DNA of 61,527 bases from an uncultured Clostridia bacterium (GTDB lineage: Bacteria; Bacillota; Clostridia; Peptostreptococcales; Anaerovoracaceae), in assembly GCA_934255135.1 (NCBI GenBank), contig CAKQMV010000011.1, positions 1 to 61,527 of the forward strand, in the 5' to 3' direction. A program made the position numbers and the translations under genes. The notes beneath the pieces were generated by a model. That model was not told the origin of the DNA, did no database searches, and saw only the letters and a list, made by a program, of their open reading frames with translations. Below, one piece after another: positions 31,903 through 40,748 of the stretch; the stretch's first letter is position 1; every line of letters begins with the position of its first letter.

Positions 31903-33210
31903 ATGGCATTAGGCGGAGGTAGATTTGCCACAATGAACAAGGTCCTTCCAGGTACCTATATCAATGTCATCACACAAACAGCAGACAGCCATTCAATCGA
32001 GAGCGGTGTTGTCGCTCTTCCTTACTGCCTTAATTGGGGACCTAAAAGTTCAATTATTGAGGTACTAGCAACGGAATCAGCAACAGACATCTTCACTAAA
32101 CTTGGAGATAACATGTACACTGCCGAGAATCTTCTCCCTATTAGAGAAATCTTCAAGGGTGGCGCTACAAAGATTATCCTCTACAACCTGAATGATGGAG
32201 AGAAGGCTTCTTGCACTTATGCAACAGCTAAGTACGAGGGTGTCAGAGGAAACGACATCAAGATTAAAATCGTCGCTAATGTTGACGATCCTTCAAAGAA
32301 GGATGTTTCAACCATTATCGATGGGACTGTTAAGGGCACTCAGACGGTATCAAAGGCAAGTGAGCTTGTTGATAATGACTGGGTTACTTTTAGCAAGTCA
32401 GCAACACTTGATCTGACAGCGGGTACACCACTTACAGGCGGTACCAATGGGACAATCACAGGAACTCAGCACATGGCGGCACTTGAAGCGCTTGAGCAGA
32501 AGTTCTTCAACGCACTCGTTTGCGATGCAACAGAGAAGGCGACGGTTGCTCTTTACTCAGCTTATGTAAAGAGGCTCAGAGATTCACTCGGCAAGTGCTT
32601 CCAGCTCGTCGCTTATAACGCAGCTGAGGACTACGAGGGCATCATCAATGTAGCTACCAAGGTAGCGACTGACAATGGCGCGAAGGAGTCAGCACTCGTC
32701 TACTGGGTAGCAGGAAAGACTGTATCAAGAGCGTTTGGTAAGTCGAACACAAACGCGACTTACAACGGAGAACTCGCACCTCTATGCACAGAGACACAGG
32801 CGCAGCTTGAGGAGGCAATCAAGAACGGAAAACTCATCTTCCATACTGTTGGCGATGATTTCAAGGTTCTTCTTGATATCAACTCACTTACAACATTCAC
32901 AGATGAAAAGGGTTCTCTGATGGCTAAAAACGAGGTTGTTAGAGTCACTGACTACCTTAACAACTCAATTGCAAGCCTGTTCAACAGCAGATACATCGGC
33001 AACGTAATCAACAGCGATGCTGGAAGAGCGCATCTTAGACAGGATATTGCTTCTATCCAGGACGAACTTGTGAACGCAGGAGCAATTAATTACAACGGCA
33101 ACGACCTCAAGGTTTCACTTGGACCTGATAAGGGCGATGTTGTAATCGAGGATCTAATCACAATCAACGCTGCGATGGTTCGCCTGTACATGACTGTGAG
33201 AGTTAATTAG
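31903..33210 (+). CDS. Tail sheath protein (XkdK type)
   Basis: 435 aa. Contractile sheath subunit; its presence shows a myovirus-type tail. N-terminus MALGGGRFATMNKVLPGTYI and the long C-terminal domain (FKVLLDINSLTTFTDEKGSL, NSIASLFNSRYIGNVINSDA) fit the PBSX XkdK family. Ribosome site AAAGGAGG overlaps the end of the previous gene. Confidence 0.92.
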   Translation: MALGGGRFATMNKVLPGTYINVITQTADSHSIESGVVALPYCLNWGPKSSIIEVLATESATDIFTKLGDNMYTAENLLPIREIFKGGATKIILYNLNDGEKASCTYATAKYEGVRGNDIKIKIVANVDDPSKKDVSTIIDGTVKGTQTVSKASELVDNDWVTFSKSATLDLTAGTPLTGGTNGTITGTQHMAALEALEQKFFNALVCDATEKATVALYSAYVKRLRDSLGKCFQLVAYNAAEDYEGIINVATKVATDNGAKESALVYWVAGKTVSRAFGKSNTNATYNGELAPLCTETQAQLEEAIKNGKLIFHTVGDDFKVLLDINSLTTFTDEKGSLMAKNEVVRVTDYLNNSIASLFNSRYIGNVINSDAGRAHLRQDIASIQDELVNAGAINYNGNDLKVSLGPDKGDVVIEDLITINAAMVRLYMTVRVN

Positions 33211-33226
33211 TAGGAGGTAACAATCA

Positions 33227-33709
33227 ATGGAACAAAATCCAATGAGACCGAACGAGGCGATTTCCGGAAAGGCTGGAGACATCTACGTCAAGATTGGCAA
33301 CAACAGATATCACTATATGCACGTAACTGAAATCGAGGCAACTATCGAGTATGAAAAGGGTGAGGTACCTATGCTCGGAAGAACAATGACAGGCCATAAG
33401 ATTAATGGTGCTAAGGGTTCATACAAGGGTAAGGGCTACTACAGATTTTCTGAGGAGAGAGCAGCTGCAGAGGCTTACAAAAATGGCGAAGGTGCACCAA
33501 TCTTCGAGATTGAGATTACCAACGTTGACAAGTCCACTATTGCAGGTACACAGAGAGCAATTCTAAAGGATTGCATGCCTGATTCAGTAGTTCTGGCTAA
33601 GGCAGACGCTAATTCAGAGTTCCTCGAGGAGGACATCGAGGGCACATTTGACGATTTCGATATCCCAGACAAGTTCAGTTCAGATCTTGAGGGGTACGTA
33701 GAGTCTTAA
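33227..33709 (+). CDS. Tail tube protein (XkdM type)
   Basis: 160 aa. Forms the rigid tube inside the sheath. GKAGDIYVKIGNNRYHYMHV, then GEVPMLGRTMTGHKINGAKG and the Asp/Glu-rich C-terminus are typical of XkdM. Follows the sheath gene after 16 bp with AGGAGG. Confidence 0.9.
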   Translation: MEQNPMRPNEAISGKAGDIYVKIGNNRYHYMHVTEIEATIEYEKGEVPMLGRTMTGHKINGAKGSYKGKGYYRFSEERAAAEAYKNGEGAPIFEIEITNVDKSTIAGTQRAILKDCMPDSVVLAKADANSEFLEEDIEGTFDDFDIPDKFSSDLEGYVES

Positions 33710-33728
33710 TTGATAAGAGAGGAACAAA

Positions 33729-34112
33729 ATGAGCAATTCAGTTAATCAGTTTTTCAAAGAGAATAAAGTTGATAGAAAGAACGTGAAGTTCGCTGCTTCA
33801 AAGAGTTTTTTGGACGAGAACGGAAAACCTATTGAGTGGACGCTTCGATCTCTCCCGTCTAAGCTAATGGAAAGAATCAGAAAGACAGCCTCAAACAACG
33901 ATGAACTTATTATTTCAGCGACTGCAGCATCTGTTGTCTTTCCTAATCTTAGGGACTCAAGCCTGCAGGACAGCTATGGCGCAAAAAAGCCTGAGGACCT
34001 GCTCATGGAGCTCCTTTATTCTGACGAGCTTGTAGCACTTGAGATGAAGGTTCTTGAAATCAACAACTTTTCGAAAAACATTGTCGACCTCGTTGACGAA
34101 GCAAAAAACTAA
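33729..34112 (+). CDS. Tail assembly chaperone, XkdN-like (frame 0 product)
   Basis: 127 aa. Chaperone that coats the tape measure before tube assembly. The sequence NQFFKENKVDRKNVKFAASK and WTLRSLPSKLMERIRKTASN is the XkdN type. Its end overlaps a -1 frameshift site (34103-34109), so a part of the ribosomes should make a longer product with the segment at 34109-34306. Ribosome site GAGAGGA. Confidence 0.87.
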   Translation: MSNSVNQFFKENKVDRKNVKFAASKSFLDENGKPIEWTLRSLPSKLMERIRKTASNNDELIISATAASVVFPNLRDSSLQDSYGAKKPEDLLMELLYSDELVALEMKVLEINNFSKNIVDLVDEAKN

Positions 34113-34134
34113 TTGAGGGTCCAGAGCATGACCC
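34103..34134 (+). promoter_or_regulatory. Programmed -1 frameshift signal in the tail chaperone gene
   Basis: A AAA AAC in frame (34103-34109), directly before the TAA stop, is a canonical slippery heptamer. Seven nt later GGGTC (34117-34121) can pair with GACCC (34130-34134), a stem at the right distance. The -1 frame is open for a further 65 codons. Confidence 0.85.
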
Positions 34135-34306
34135 AGAGGCGGTAGTGATGCTCAGAGTCCTTAAGGACTACCACTTACTGCCGCGTGATTACCTTGCTCT
34201 TGATCCTGAGAGCAAGGCTTTTATTATCGCTTGCATTCAACTCGAGGATAAGTGGGCTCAGGAAGAGCTTAAAAAGGTCGAGAAGGAGCTGGCGAAGAAA
34301 GGATAA
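34109..34306 (+). CDS. Tail assembly chaperone C-terminal extension (-1 frame)
   Basis: Made only by the -1 shift: 65 residues beginning LIEGPEHDPEAVVMLRVLKD, with LPRDYLALDPESKAFIIACI and a charged helical tail. It has no own ribosome site. The long form would be about 190 aa and, by analogy with lambda gpGT and PBSX-type pairs, binds tube and tape measure at once. Stops 8 bp before the tape measure gene. Confidence 0.85.
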   Translation, partial: LIEGPEHDPEAVVMLRVLKDYHLLPRDYLALDPESKAFIIACIQLEDKWAQEELKKVEKELAKKG

Positions 34307-34313
34307 GTGAGAT

Positions 34314-36347
34314 ATGTCGGTAGATATCACGCTCAATGCGCGAGACAGAATCTCGCAACAGATGGACGCTATCACAAAAAGCGTCAATGAATTAAATTCA
34401 GCGTTCGAGGAGCTCGAAGGAGTTTCTCAGGCTGCAGAAAATAAGGCATCGGCATCACTTAATGGTATAGCAAGCGCATCGAAAGTGGTCGGTAAAGGCC
34501 TTACAACAGTGGGCTCAACGCTCACCAATTTCATTACTAAGCCAGCTCTTGCAGCGGGTGCTGCGCTCGGAGGGGTCGTACTTGCTAAAGGCTTTAAGAG
34601 ATTCGCACAGATTGACGAGGCTAAGGCGAAGATGATTGCTTTAGGAGTCTCTGCAGAGCAAGCAGGCAAGATTATTAATGAAAATGCAATGCAAGCTGTA
34701 ATCGGTACATCTTACAACCTTGATGAAGCTGCAACAACAGCCGCTGGAGCATTCGCAGCAGGAATCAAGGGAAACGACCTGACTAAGTATTTAAGTACTG
34801 TAACAGACGCAGCGGCAGTCGCAGGTGTAGGAATGGGCGAGATGGGCACCATCTTCAACCGAGTTGCTGCCAATGGCAAAGTCACGGCAATGGAAATGAA
34901 CCAGCTCGCAGACAGAGGAGTTCCTATCTGGCAGTATCTTGCAGACGCAACAGGCAAGAGCGTTGAAGAGGTGCGTAAAGATGTATCGGCTGGAGCTGTA
35001 GATCTTGCAACGTTCAGGAAGGCTATTGATGAAAATATAAGTGGCGCAGCCAAGAGAATGGGACAGATCTCGTGGTCTGGAATGGTATCGAATATAGAGG
35101 CTTCGCTTGGAAGAATCGGAGCCAGCATCTGGGGCGCAACTGACGACGCTAACTCATTGTCAGGTGTACTTTTAGAGCTTGGTAACAAGGCAATGGGGCC
35201 GCTCGGGAATGTCGAAAAAAAGGCCACTGAGCTCGGAAGAACGCTCGGAGGTACTGCAAGACTTCTTACTGATTTCTTTAGCGGAGGCGTTGATTCAGAG
35301 ACGTTCAACGGCGTCTCTAAGGGAGCACAAGACCTATTCAAGAAGATTCAGCCGATGGCCGAAAAGATTAAAGGTATAAACGATGCTTTCTCAGGAATGT
35401 CCACGAAGGGTAAGCTATCATTTGCTGGTATAGCACTCGGTGCAGGACCCGTCCTTAAGATAGCGGGCAAACTGTCGAGTGAGTTTGGCGAGGTCGCTCC
35501 TAAGCTTGGAGATATGGTGGCTAAGGCAGGAGGCTTCAGCGGTATAGCAAGCAAACTACTTAGCCCGCTCGGAATAGGCGTTGGCTTATTCGCGGGAATG
35601 TTTCTCAATTCCGAAAAGCTCAGAAGCTCATTCGGTGATGTTATCGAGGCAATGGGACCAGGACTCGGTGACGTGCTTAGCTCGCTTGCTTCTAACTTCG
35701 GAGCAATCTTCGGAGCAATTGGAAACATTCTCGGAAGCCTCGGAGACGCGTTCGCACCATTGATTTCCGCAGCGGCGCCGGTGCTCGGTTCTATAGCGAG
35801 TCTTTTCGGAGCAATCTTCAAAGTGATCAGTCCGATTATTAGTGCAATTGCACAGCTTGTCGGTTGGTTCGCATCGAAGATGGCGGGGCCTGCACAGACG
35901 GCAGCGGGCGCTATATCTAAAGCGTTCGGCGGAGTGGCTGCAGTTATTAATGGTGTAGCTAACGCAATCAACGCTGTTAGATCTGCGTGGGATAGCATCA
36001 AATCAGGCTCAAAGACCCTTACCATCTATCAAAAGACAGTTGGAACAACAGAAAGCATCAAGGGCGGAAATGGAATCGCAGGGCCTAAAGCTGCGACTGG
36101 AACAAAGGCGTCAAAGGGCGGAACAACACTCGTAGGAGAGAGAGGACCTGAGCTTGTTAACCTGCCTAAGGGCGCTTCTGTTCACACAGCAAGGGAAACA
36201 TCTGCAATGCTCAGCTCGCCTTCTGTGAGCGTCAACATCGTCGCGAATGTATCCGATAAGGGAATGAGTATCGAGCAGTTTGTGTCCGAGCTATCAGACC
36301 AGGTAAGTGAGGTTCTATCAGCAAGCGCAGAAGGAGTGTGTGCATAA
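34314..36347 (+). CDS. Tail tape measure protein
   Basis: 677 aa. Sets tail length. Helical N-terminus (RDRISQQMDAITKSVNELNS), a tape-measure core with KGFKRFAQIDEAKAKMIALG and ADRGVPIWQYLADATGKSVE, Gly/Ala-rich hydrophobic stretches around 405-540, and a C-terminal GGTTLVGERGPELVNLPKGA motif common in such proteins. The relatively short length fits a short contractile tail. Confidence 0.92.
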   Translation: MSVDITLNARDRISQQMDAITKSVNELNSAFEELEGVSQAAENKASASLNGIASASKVVGKGLTTVGSTLTNFITKPALAAGAALGGVVLAKGFKRFAQIDEAKAKMIALGVSAEQAGKIINENAMQAVIGTSYNLDEAATTAAGAFAAGIKGNDLTKYLSTVTDAAAVAGVGMGEMGTIFNRVAANGKVTAMEMNQLADRGVPIWQYLADATGKSVEEVRKDVSAGAVDLATFRKAIDENISGAAKRMGQISWSGMVSNIEASLGRIGASIWGATDDANSLSGVLLELGNKAMGPLGNVEKKATELGRTLGGTARLLTDFFSGGVDSETFNGVSKGAQDLFKKIQPMAEKIKGINDAFSGMSTKGKLSFAGIALGAGPVLKIAGKLSSEFGEVAPKLGDMVAKAGGFSGIASKLLSPLGIGVGLFAGMFLNSEKLRSSFGDVIEAMGPGLGDVLSSLASNFGAIFGAIGNILGSLGDAFAPLISAAAPVLGSIASLFGAIFKVISPIISAIAQLVGWFASKMAGPAQTAAGAISKAFGGVAAVINGVANAINAVRSAWDSIKSGSKTLTIYQKTVGTTESIKGGNGIAGPKAATGTKASKGGTTLVGERGPELVNLPKGASVHTARETSAMLSSPSVSVNIVANVSDKGMSIEQFVSELSDQVSEVLSASAEGVCA

Positions 36348-37028
36348 ATGATTCATTTAAGAATAGACGGCGTGAACTTCCCTGTTCCGCCCGAAGAATT
36401 CACCACAACTCTTCAGAACAGAAACAAGACCGAAACTTTGATTGATGGAAATGAAATTAACATTGTTAAGAAGCCTGGCCTCAGAGAGTTCTCTTGTGAG
36501 GTTAGGCTTCCAGATGCGAAGTATTCATGGGCAGATTGGAGTCAAAAAAGCGATTCACATATTCCTGACGGCTTTAATGAGCCGGACGTGTATATAAGAT
36601 TTCTTGACGACCTAAAGACTGGTAATAGGGTCTTTAGGTTGATTCTTGTTAATGATGATGGAAGGAACGTCAGTGTTAATGTGACGTTAGAGGAACTATC
36701 ATTCATCAGAAATGTTGAATGGACCTCAGCTAAATGCACGTTCAAGAAATTCGTTGATTACAATACTGTAATAGTCAAAGAAAACAACAAGAATGTCACG
36801 AACAAGACGACGAAGAAGCCTAAAAAGAATTATTACATAATCAAGAAGGGTGACACTCTTAAGAAGATCTCAAAGAAGATGTACGGCACTCAGAAGTACG
36901 CTTCTAAGATTTATTCCTGGAACCAAAATGCGATTGAGAAGGCAGCCAAGAAACACAAGAGAAAATCAAGCAGCAAGGGCAAGTACATCTACAAGGGTAC
37001 GAAGCTTAAGTTAAAGACGGTGAAGTAA
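36348..37028 (+). CDS. LysM-containing baseplate/tail protein (XkdP-like)
   Basis: 226 aa. The N-terminal domain (about 1-140) resembles XkdP; a C-terminal LysM domain (YYIIKKGDTLKKISKKMYGT) can touch peptidoglycan. Lys-rich linker between them. Follows the tape measure gene without gap. Confidence 0.85.
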   Translation: MIHLRIDGVNFPVPPEEFTTTLQNRNKTETLIDGNEINIVKKPGLREFSCEVRLPDAKYSWADWSQKSDSHIPDGFNEPDVYIRFLDDLKTGNRVFRLILVNDDGRNVSVNVTLEELSFIRNVEWTSAKCTFKKFVDYNTVIVKENNKNVTNKTTKKPKKNYYIIKKGDTLKKISKKMYGTQKYASKIYSWNQNAIEKAAKKHKRKSSSKGKYIYKGTKLKLKTVK

Positions 37029-37041
37029 GGGCGGTGAGTAG

Positions 37042-38010
37042 ATGAGCAATGAAAGAACGATAAGCGTCACTCTTACACATGGCTCTACCACCTACAAGCC
37101 TGTCGTGATTGGTGATGTGACGGTAGAATGGACGAGATTCGGAAGCCCTGGCAAGCTGAAGATGACAGTAATTAAGGACTCAACTCTTAAGCTTGAGAAT
37201 GGCGACTGTGTAAGACTTGTGGTCGATGGAAAGAATTTCTTCTTCGGATTTGTTTTCGTAATTGACCGAAAAGAGGCAAGCCAGCTGTCCATAACAGCAT
37301 ATGATGTTCTTAGGTACCTTAAGTCAAAGGATATATTCAAGATGCCAAAACAGACTTACACGAAAGCTCTTAAAACAGTACTTAAGCGCTATGGCCTTAA
37401 GAGTGGAACGATAGCAAATACTAAGTACGTTCGAAAGGCTAAAGTGTTCAATGGCTGCGTCCTGGATATGCTCGAGACTTACAGGAAAGACACCAAAAAC
37501 AGCAAGGGTGTGAATTATATCCTATACGCTGATTTTAATAAGGTATGTTTGAAAGCGCAGTCCTCGATGAAGACTAATTATGTCATTACGAACCAAATGA
37601 CATCAGACTTCTCGTACTCATCATCAATTGATGAGAGGACTTACACGGTCATTAAGCTGTACAAAGGTTCAGGCAAGAAGTCTAAGGTTTATACAAAAAC
37701 CTCTGCAGCGGCCAAGAAGAAGTACGGTCGGCTGACCTATGTTGATAGTACCAAGCTTAAGAGCAAGTCGAAGATTAAGAAGAAACTCAACACGATTGCG
37801 AAGGCGCATGATACACCTTCAAAAAAACTAACAATTAAAAACGTGTTTGGCGTTGTTAATATTCGTGCAGGATCCGGTGTAAGAGTTGAAATCGAGGAGG
37901 CTGGCATCACGATAAACAGAAGCATGACAGTTAGTACAGTCACACACAAGTTCAGCGAAGGAAGACACACGATGGACTTAACGCTAGTAGGAGGTGATTT
38001 CCGTGAGTGA
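37042..38010 (+). CDS. Baseplate hub protein (XkdQ-like)
   Basis: 322 aa. Hub protein of the gpD/gp27 type at the end of the tube: WTRFGSPGKLKMTVIKDSTL, FVIDRKEASQLSITAYDVLR and YLKSKDIFKMP are XkdQ-type segments. C-terminal strand-rich part ends in HTMDLTLVGGDF. Overlaps the next gene by 8 bp if that starts at GTG38003. Confidence 0.85.
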   Translation: MSNERTISVTLTHGSTTYKPVVIGDVTVEWTRFGSPGKLKMTVIKDSTLKLENGDCVRLVVDGKNFFFGFVFVIDRKEASQLSITAYDVLRYLKSKDIFKMPKQTYTKALKTVLKRYGLKSGTIANTKYVRKAKVFNGCVLDMLETYRKDTKNSKGVNYILYADFNKVCLKAQSSMKTNYVITNQMTSDFSYSSSIDERTYTVIKLYKGSGKKSKVYTKTSAAAKKKYGRLTYVDSTKLKSKSKIKKKLNTIAKAHDTPSKKLTIKNVFGVVNIRAGSGVRVEIEEAGITINRSMTVSTVTHKFSEGRHTMDLTLVGGDFRE

Positions 38011-38296
38011 TGTTTATGATTTAGTAGAGATGATCAAGGAGATTGCTATATCAGCGGTTAAGGCTGCGGATCCTATGTCAACGGAATTTGCAGAGGTTGT
38101 CTCAGTCAAGCCACTCAAGCTGTCAATGGGAAGCTACACCGTCAGCGAGAAGGAAGAACTGTTCGTGATCACACGAAGGATTAAAGATCTTATAGATGGT
38201 AAAAAGTTAAAACCGGGAGACGCGGTTTTAGTCCTAAAAGAGGACGGAGGCGAGAACTGGATAATTCTTGATGCAGTGGAGGTGAGCGGCGACTGA
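38003..38296 (+). CDS. Baseplate protein, DUF2577 (XkdR-like)
   Basis: About 97 aa. OB-like small protein; the end segment LKPGDAVLVLKEDGGENWII, then LDAV, is the DUF2577 signature. AGGAGG at 37987-37992 stands 10 nt before GTG38003, which I prefer to GTG37994. Confidence 0.82.
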   Translation: MSDVYDLVEMIKEIAISAVKAADPMSTEFAEVVSVKPLKLSMGSYTVSEKEELFVITRRIKDLIDGKKLKPGDAVLVLKEDGGENWIILDAVEVSGD

Positions 38297-38724
38297 TGGC
38301 AAGCATTGTACCTGAATATGATGAATTTGAATCTGACTCATTGGAGGAAGTCAGAGAAGAAGAGCAGACAAGCGCCACTTGGATTTTGAACGAAGAAACC
38401 AAGACCATAGGTGCTATTTCTGATGATAAAAAGGAATGCGTAATTCAATCACTAAAATGCGCCTTGATGACTGAGCAACAAGAACACGAAATCTACCCTA
38501 TTGACTATGGCTCAAGGCTAAATGAAATGATTGGAGATACGAAGCCTCAAGTCTACGCTGAAATTGAGTGTGCTGTGGCTGAATGCCTCGAATTTGATGA
38601 CAGAGTTAATTCTGTTGATAGCTTCAGCTTCTCGGATCATGGAGATAATGTTGTGGTTAACTTTTGCGTAGATATTGACGGGGAAGAAGTGGAAATGAGT
38701 GAGGAGGTGGTCGTAAGTGGCTAA
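38296..38724 (+). CDS. Baseplate protein, DUF2634 (XkdS-like)
   Basis: 142 aa, gp25-like sheath initiator of the baseplate. EQQEHEIYPIDYGSRLNEMI is typical. ATG overlaps the upstream stop by one base. Confidence 0.85.
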   Translation: MASIVPEYDEFESDSLEEVREEEQTSATWILNEETKTIGAISDDKKECVIQSLKCALMTEQQEHEIYPIDYGSRLNEMIGDTKPQVYAEIECAVAECLEFDDRVNSVDSFSFSDHGDNVVVNFCVDIDGEEVEMSEEVVVSG

Positions 38725-39829
38725 TTCCGATGAATTATATGAAAACATCTTAGACAGACTGCTTAACGCAGTTCCTAACGATGTCGACAAAAGAGAGGGA
38801 AGTATCATATTCAACGCACTTGCTCCTGTAGCGCTTGAGCTGCAGGAGGTATACGAAGAGCTTGAAGATGTCATGAGAGAAACATTCGCCGATACAGCTT
38901 CTCTTGATTCTCTGATACTAAGAGCAAGAGAACGAGGCATCGAATGGATGGAGGCAACTCATGCAGTTGTTAAGGCTGAGCTTGTCTTTTCTGAGGATGT
39001 TTCAGCAGAACCGAGCGTTACAGGCTCCGTTTTTGCGTCTGAAAACGAAACCTTGATGTACGAGGTAACAAGCAGGCTATCATTTGAGAACAACACCGGA
39101 ACCTATCTATTAACTTGTACAGATGCTGGACTTTCCGGAAATGTGGCAAGCGGAGAACTTCTTGTAGAAGAGGCTGAAGATGATGCACTGTTTGAGAATC
39201 TTGTTTCTGCCAGCATAACAGAACTTGTGAAGGCTGCGAGGAATGACGAGGATGTTGAGGCGTTCAGAACACGCTATTTTGACAGCATCAACAACGAGGC
39301 ATTCGGAGGAAATGTCGCAGATTACAAAGAAAAGGCATTAAGCCTTGACGCAGTTAGCGCAGTGCAAGTTGAACCTGTGTGGAATGGCCCTGGAACTGTA
39401 AGGCTCCGATTCATTAACGGATCCTATGGAGTACCGAGTACATCCGAAGTCCAAGAGGTGCAGAACGCCTTTGACCCTACACCGAACAAAGGTGAGGGAT
39501 ATGGTCTTTCTCCTATCGGTCACAACGTCACTGTTATACCAGCGACAGGGGTTGACATGGTGATAGTTGCAACGGTCACGATTAGCTCAGCTCACAGCTG
39601 GCAGGATCTATACGATACCATAAAGGCTAAGTGCGAAGAGTACCTGCTATCCCTCAGAAAAGAATGGCAGCACGCGGCCGTGACGGTATCTCCAGGAGTG
39701 CTATCTTACCTCATCAAGCTTAGCGTCCCCGATATAAACACGTTCAGCTGCACGATTAACGGGCACGATGCTGATTTTGTCCTCGAGAGTGATGAGGTAC
39801 CTGTATTTAAGAGCTTAACGGAGGCGTAG
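38717..39829 (+). CDS. Baseplate J-like protein (XkdT)
   Basis: 370 aa. Wedge protein of contractile baseplates. NDVDKREGSIIFNALAPVAL near the N-terminus and NNEAFGGNVADYKEKALSLD in the middle are family signatures. GTG38717 overlaps the previous gene by 8 bp with GAGGTGG upstream. Confidence 0.92.
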   Translation: MANSDELYENILDRLLNAVPNDVDKREGSIIFNALAPVALELQEVYEELEDVMRETFADTASLDSLILRARERGIEWMEATHAVVKAELVFSEDVSAEPSVTGSVFASENETLMYEVTSRLSFENNTGTYLLTCTDAGLSGNVASGELLVEEAEDDALFENLVSASITELVKAARNDEDVEAFRTRYFDSINNEAFGGNVADYKEKALSLDAVSAVQVEPVWNGPGTVRLRFINGSYGVPSTSEVQEVQNAFDPTPNKGEGYGLSPIGHNVTVIPATGVDMVIVATVTISSAHSWQDLYDTIKAKCEEYLLSLRKEWQHAAVTVSPGVLSYLIKLSVPDINTFSCTINGHDADFVLESDEVPVFKSLTEA

Positions 39830-39833
39830 AGAG

Positions 39834-40388
39834 ATGATAGAGCATAAGCTACTAATAGAATACCTTCCTCCATTCTTGCAGGAGTACAGGGAATATAGGC
39901 GCCTTTTTACGGCGCTTCAAGAAGAAATAAGCGAAGGCGAGCAGTCCATCCTAGGGAGGATAGAAACGGCTCTCGATGACACGTTTATAGTGACTGCAAC
40001 TGCAGAGGGAATCCAACGCTGGGAACAAATGCTTGGGGTAATACCAAGCGTGGAATCTACACTTGATGATCGCCGTGAAGTAATCAGAATGAAGCTTGTT
40101 GGCGAGAGGCCTTATACGATGATTAAGCTTCGAGAAATTCTTGATAAGTTGCTTGGCGTTGACAGATATACGCTCGAATTCGTAGGACCTTATGAACTAA
40201 AGCTTCAGATTGAGCTGACTTCTAAGTTCCAGCGTGCAGCTGCTACGGATTTGATTGAGAGAATAATTCCGGCGAACATCCTCTGCAACATCACACTTAG
40301 ATATAGGCAGTACAATTACTTCAACAAGAAGTACAGTCACAATCAGATGAGTAAGTACACTCACTCCGGACTTAAGGAGGTTATATAA
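39834..40388 (+). CDS. Baseplate protein, DUF2313 (XkdU/YmfQ-like)
   Basis: 184 aa, tail component between gpJ-like protein and the fibres. Segments: IEHKLLIEYLPPFLQEYREY, GIQRWEQMLGVIPSVESTLD and DRREVIRMKLVGERPYTMIK. The C-terminus is Tyr/Asn-rich. Ends with AAGGAGG that serves the next gene. Confidence 0.87.
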   Translation: MIEHKLLIEYLPPFLQEYREYRRLFTALQEEISEGEQSILGRIETALDDTFIVTATAEGIQRWEQMLGVIPSVESTLDDRREVIRMKLVGERPYTMIKLREILDKLLGVDRYTLEFVGPYELKLQIELTSKFQRAAATDLIERIIPANILCNITLRYRQYNYFNKKYSHNQMSKYTHSGLKEVI

Positions 40389-40748
40389 GTGAAGACAACT
40401 AATTATTTGAATCTTAAGAAACCAGAAGGGACCGACTTCTACGATGTCGAGGACAACAATTCGAACATGGATGTCCTTGATGTTAAGGCGAAGGCTGTTG
40501 ATGAGAAGATTAAGTCAATCGAGGATCTTAAGAACGACAAGCCTGTTATAATCACAGGCACTCTCGAGAGTGGGAAAACCTCGCTTACCTTACAGAGCGA
40601 AAAGCTGAATGATCTATCAGTTATAGACGTATATACATCTGTGTATGGAGTTAACCCAGTAAGCATTGAGCCAACGCTCGGAAGTATCACGCTTACATTT
40701 GACGAGCAGCGCGTGGACCTCGGTGTGCGATTGGAGGTGAAGAAATAA
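40389..40748 (+). CDS. Tail fibre-associated protein, 119 aa
   Basis: The N-terminus YLNLKKPEGTDFYDVEDNNS, then NMDVLDVKAKAVDE, is the common start of Firmicutes tail fibres and probably attaches to the baseplate. The rest is a small beta-rich domain. It overlaps the propeller gene by one base, so the two may form one fibre. Start GTG after AAGGAGG. Confidence 0.7.
   Translation: MKTTNYLNLKKPEGTDFYDVEDNNSNMDVLDVKAKAVDEKIKSIEDLKNDKPVIITGTLESGKTSLTLQSEKLNDLSVIDVYTSVYGVNPVSIEPTLGSITLTFDEQRVDLGVRLEVKK

Noticed and set aside
34427..36025. Long minus-strand frames inside the tape measure gene
   Set aside because: They mirror codon bias of the true gene and have no initiation signals or known motifs.
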